Assembly: GCA_964372035.1 (NCBI GenBank)
Contig: CAYJPK010000017.1
Coordinates: 1 to 31,990 of the forward strand
Direction: 5' to 3'
DNA: 31,990 bases
From: CAYJPK01 sp964372035
GTDB lineage: Bacteria; Desulfobacterota; Desulfovibrionia; Desulfovibrionales; Desulfovibrionaceae
A program made the position numbers and the translations under genes. The notes beneath the pieces are model-generated. The model made no database searches, was not told the origin of the DNA, and saw nothing but the letters and a program-made list of their open reading frames with translations. Positions 31,085 through 31,990 of this stretch are shown here, piece by piece (position 1 is the first letter of the stretch; each line of letters starts with the position of its first letter).

Positions 31085-31861
31085 TTATCCGAGGTATTCT
31101 CGTAAAATTTTAATATTTTCATCATCTGGAAGTATTTTTGTGAATATTTCAATAAAGTTTTCTTTCTCAAAATATTCAAAGCTATACTTGAAGTTTAGTC
31201 CTTTTTTCCACGCGCAAAGTAACATCATAAAATCATTGACATAGACTAAATCTGGATAGTTTGGAATTTTGCTATCTAAGACAATGTTTAAAACTTTTAT
31301 GCTGTATTTATCTGGTTCATTTTTCACGTGTAATCTTATTTCATTTGAAATTTCAGCTTTAGCTAACTCTCTTGCAAAAATATTCAAAATATCAAGTTTA
31401 TCAGCATCACGAACAATATTGGTGCATAATTTGAGTGTTGGGTTTAAAGAATCAGGCAAAAGATGTTTGTTGTGTAAGGCAACAACAGCAATTATTTTAT
31501 TTTTTATTTTTTTTGTTTCATTTTCCAAAATATTATATTTTAAAAGTGTTTTTGCACCTAAAATAGCGTGATTTTCTGAAATAGCATCGCTAAAGGTCTT
31601 ATATTTATCATATTGTTCAAAGCGTCCTATGTCATGGAATAATGCCGACAAAATAGAAATTTTTGCTAATTCATCATTTAAATTCTCACTTTTTACAATA
31701 TTGTAGGCATGCTCAACTACTTTAAAAGTATGTAATATCTTTAAATTAAACATCTTTTCATTATCTGGTGACATCAACGAACTAATCAAATCATCAAAAA
31801 CTGTAAGATAATTTTCAATAAATGGTATATTTTGTAAATGTTCTTTAAATTTATTAGTCAT
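31085..31861 (-). CDS. HD-domain phosphohydrolase
   Basis: This is a 258-residue HD-superfamily protein. The metal ligands are visible: H44 (ILHTFKVVE), H76-D77 in LFHDIGRFEQ, a His in ENHAILGA, a following HNKH and the distal Asp in RDADKLD. The family hydrolyses nucleotides or cyclic nucleotides. No GAF, GGDEF or HD-GYP signature is attached, so a specific substrate cannot be named. It is a cytoplasmic single-domain protein. AAGG precedes the ATG by about seven bases. It stands alone, convergent with the VKOR gene; the 106-bp gap between them shows no strong terminator. Confidence 0.82.
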   Translation of the reverse strand: MTNKFKEHLQNIPFIENYLTVFDDLISSLMSPDNEKMFNLKILHTFKVVEHAYNIVKSENLNDELAKISILSALFHDIGRFEQYDKYKTFSDAISENHAILGAKTLLKYNILENETKKIKNKIIAVVALHNKHLLPDSLNPTLKLCTNIVRDADKLDILNIFARELAKAEISNEIRLHVKNEPDKYSIKVLNIVLDSKIPNYPDLVYVNDFMMLLCAWKKGLNFKYSFEYFEKENFIEIFTKILPDDENIKILREYLG

Positions 31862-31911
31862 AACAGCCTTAAAGTAGATATTGATAGGGTTTTTATAAAT
31901 GATATTTTTTG

Positions 31912-31954
31912 TACCATATGGTATTTTAAGTTGATCTAACTACCGTCAACTTAA
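31912..31954. promoter_or_regulatory. Palindrome and stem-loop upstream of the HD-domain gene
   Basis: TACCATATGGTA (31912-31923) is a perfect 12-bp palindrome. TTAAGTTGA (31926-31934) pairs with TCAACTTAA (31946-31954) around an 11-nt loop. Both lie 50-95 bp before the HD gene start and could be regulatory. The T-run needed for a terminator is missing on both strands. Confidence 0.35.
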
Positions 31955-31990
31955 GCAAAGCCACACTTGCTCCAGCACTTAACAGTGCAA

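Noticed and set aside
31975..31988. Short hairpin GCACT-TAAC-AGTGC at the window edge
   Set aside because: The stem is only five base pairs and the sequence is cut by the window end, so nothing can be concluded.

Overview
The window is AT-rich bacterial chromosome with long intergenic A/T runs. Gene content and order point to the Desulfovibrionaceae (an AT-rich lineage, in the manner of Lawsonia or related gut desulfovibrios). The strongest pointers are a minus-strand chemotaxis operon cheB-HEAT-cheR-parA-cheW-cheY-cheA and a zinc-finger-less DnaJ followed by ClpB; both arrangements are, as I recall, also found in Desulfovibrio vulgaris. This placement is inference from gene order and protein character. 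No database was searched. I saw no rRNA, tRNA, CRISPR array, transposase or prophage gene.

Layout. (1) 1-1.8 kb: a CcdA/thioredoxin redox pair and yjdM (phnA-type zinc ribbon), all minus, with a paired palindromic repeat and a terminator between them. (2) 1.9-5.1 kb: a soluble hybrid histidine kinase with five PAS-like repeats of about 129 residues. (3) 5.4-9.6 kb: a small secreted basic protein, then the dnaJ(cbpA)-clpB heat-shock unit, ending in a bidirectional terminator. (4) 9.65-11.2 kb: a three-gene minus operon (CxC permease, CxxC mini-thioredoxin, Cys-rich DUF6485-like protein), probably metal or metalloid export, with a consensus promoter flanked by repeated operator-like words. (5) 11.3-12.3 kb: an exported polysaccharide deacetylase. 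(6) 12.4-21.0 kb: the seven-gene chemotaxis operon. (7) 21.4-25.8 kb: an ABC importer operon ending in a SLOG/LOG-like gene. (8) 25.8-26.2 kb: a non-coding gap with two large imperfect inverted repeats. (9) 26.2-29.1 kb: an amidohydrolase and a divergent dnaA transcribed away from each other; the gap between them holds a C8 tract, a G8 tract and direct repeats. (10) 29.1-31.9 kb: an unknown small protein, a VKOR-thioredoxin fusion and an HD-domain phosphohydrolase.

How the parts fit. The che genes encode a full adaptation and output pathway: CheR/CheB methylation, CheW coupling, CheA kinase, CheY output. A ParA-type ATPase probably positions the array, and a large HEAT protein is a likely scaffold. 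CheA has two intact Hpt domains and a third that has lost its histidine. Three separate thiol-redox modules (CcdA+Trx, permease+Trx, VKOR-Trx) suggest a cell that actively handles disulfides or metals. No single clearly new system stands out. The best leads are the divergent DnaA with its unusual upstream region, the CheA pseudo-Hpt domain, the foldback repeats at 25.8-26.1 kb, and the operator pairs at 1.3 kb and 11.27 kb.
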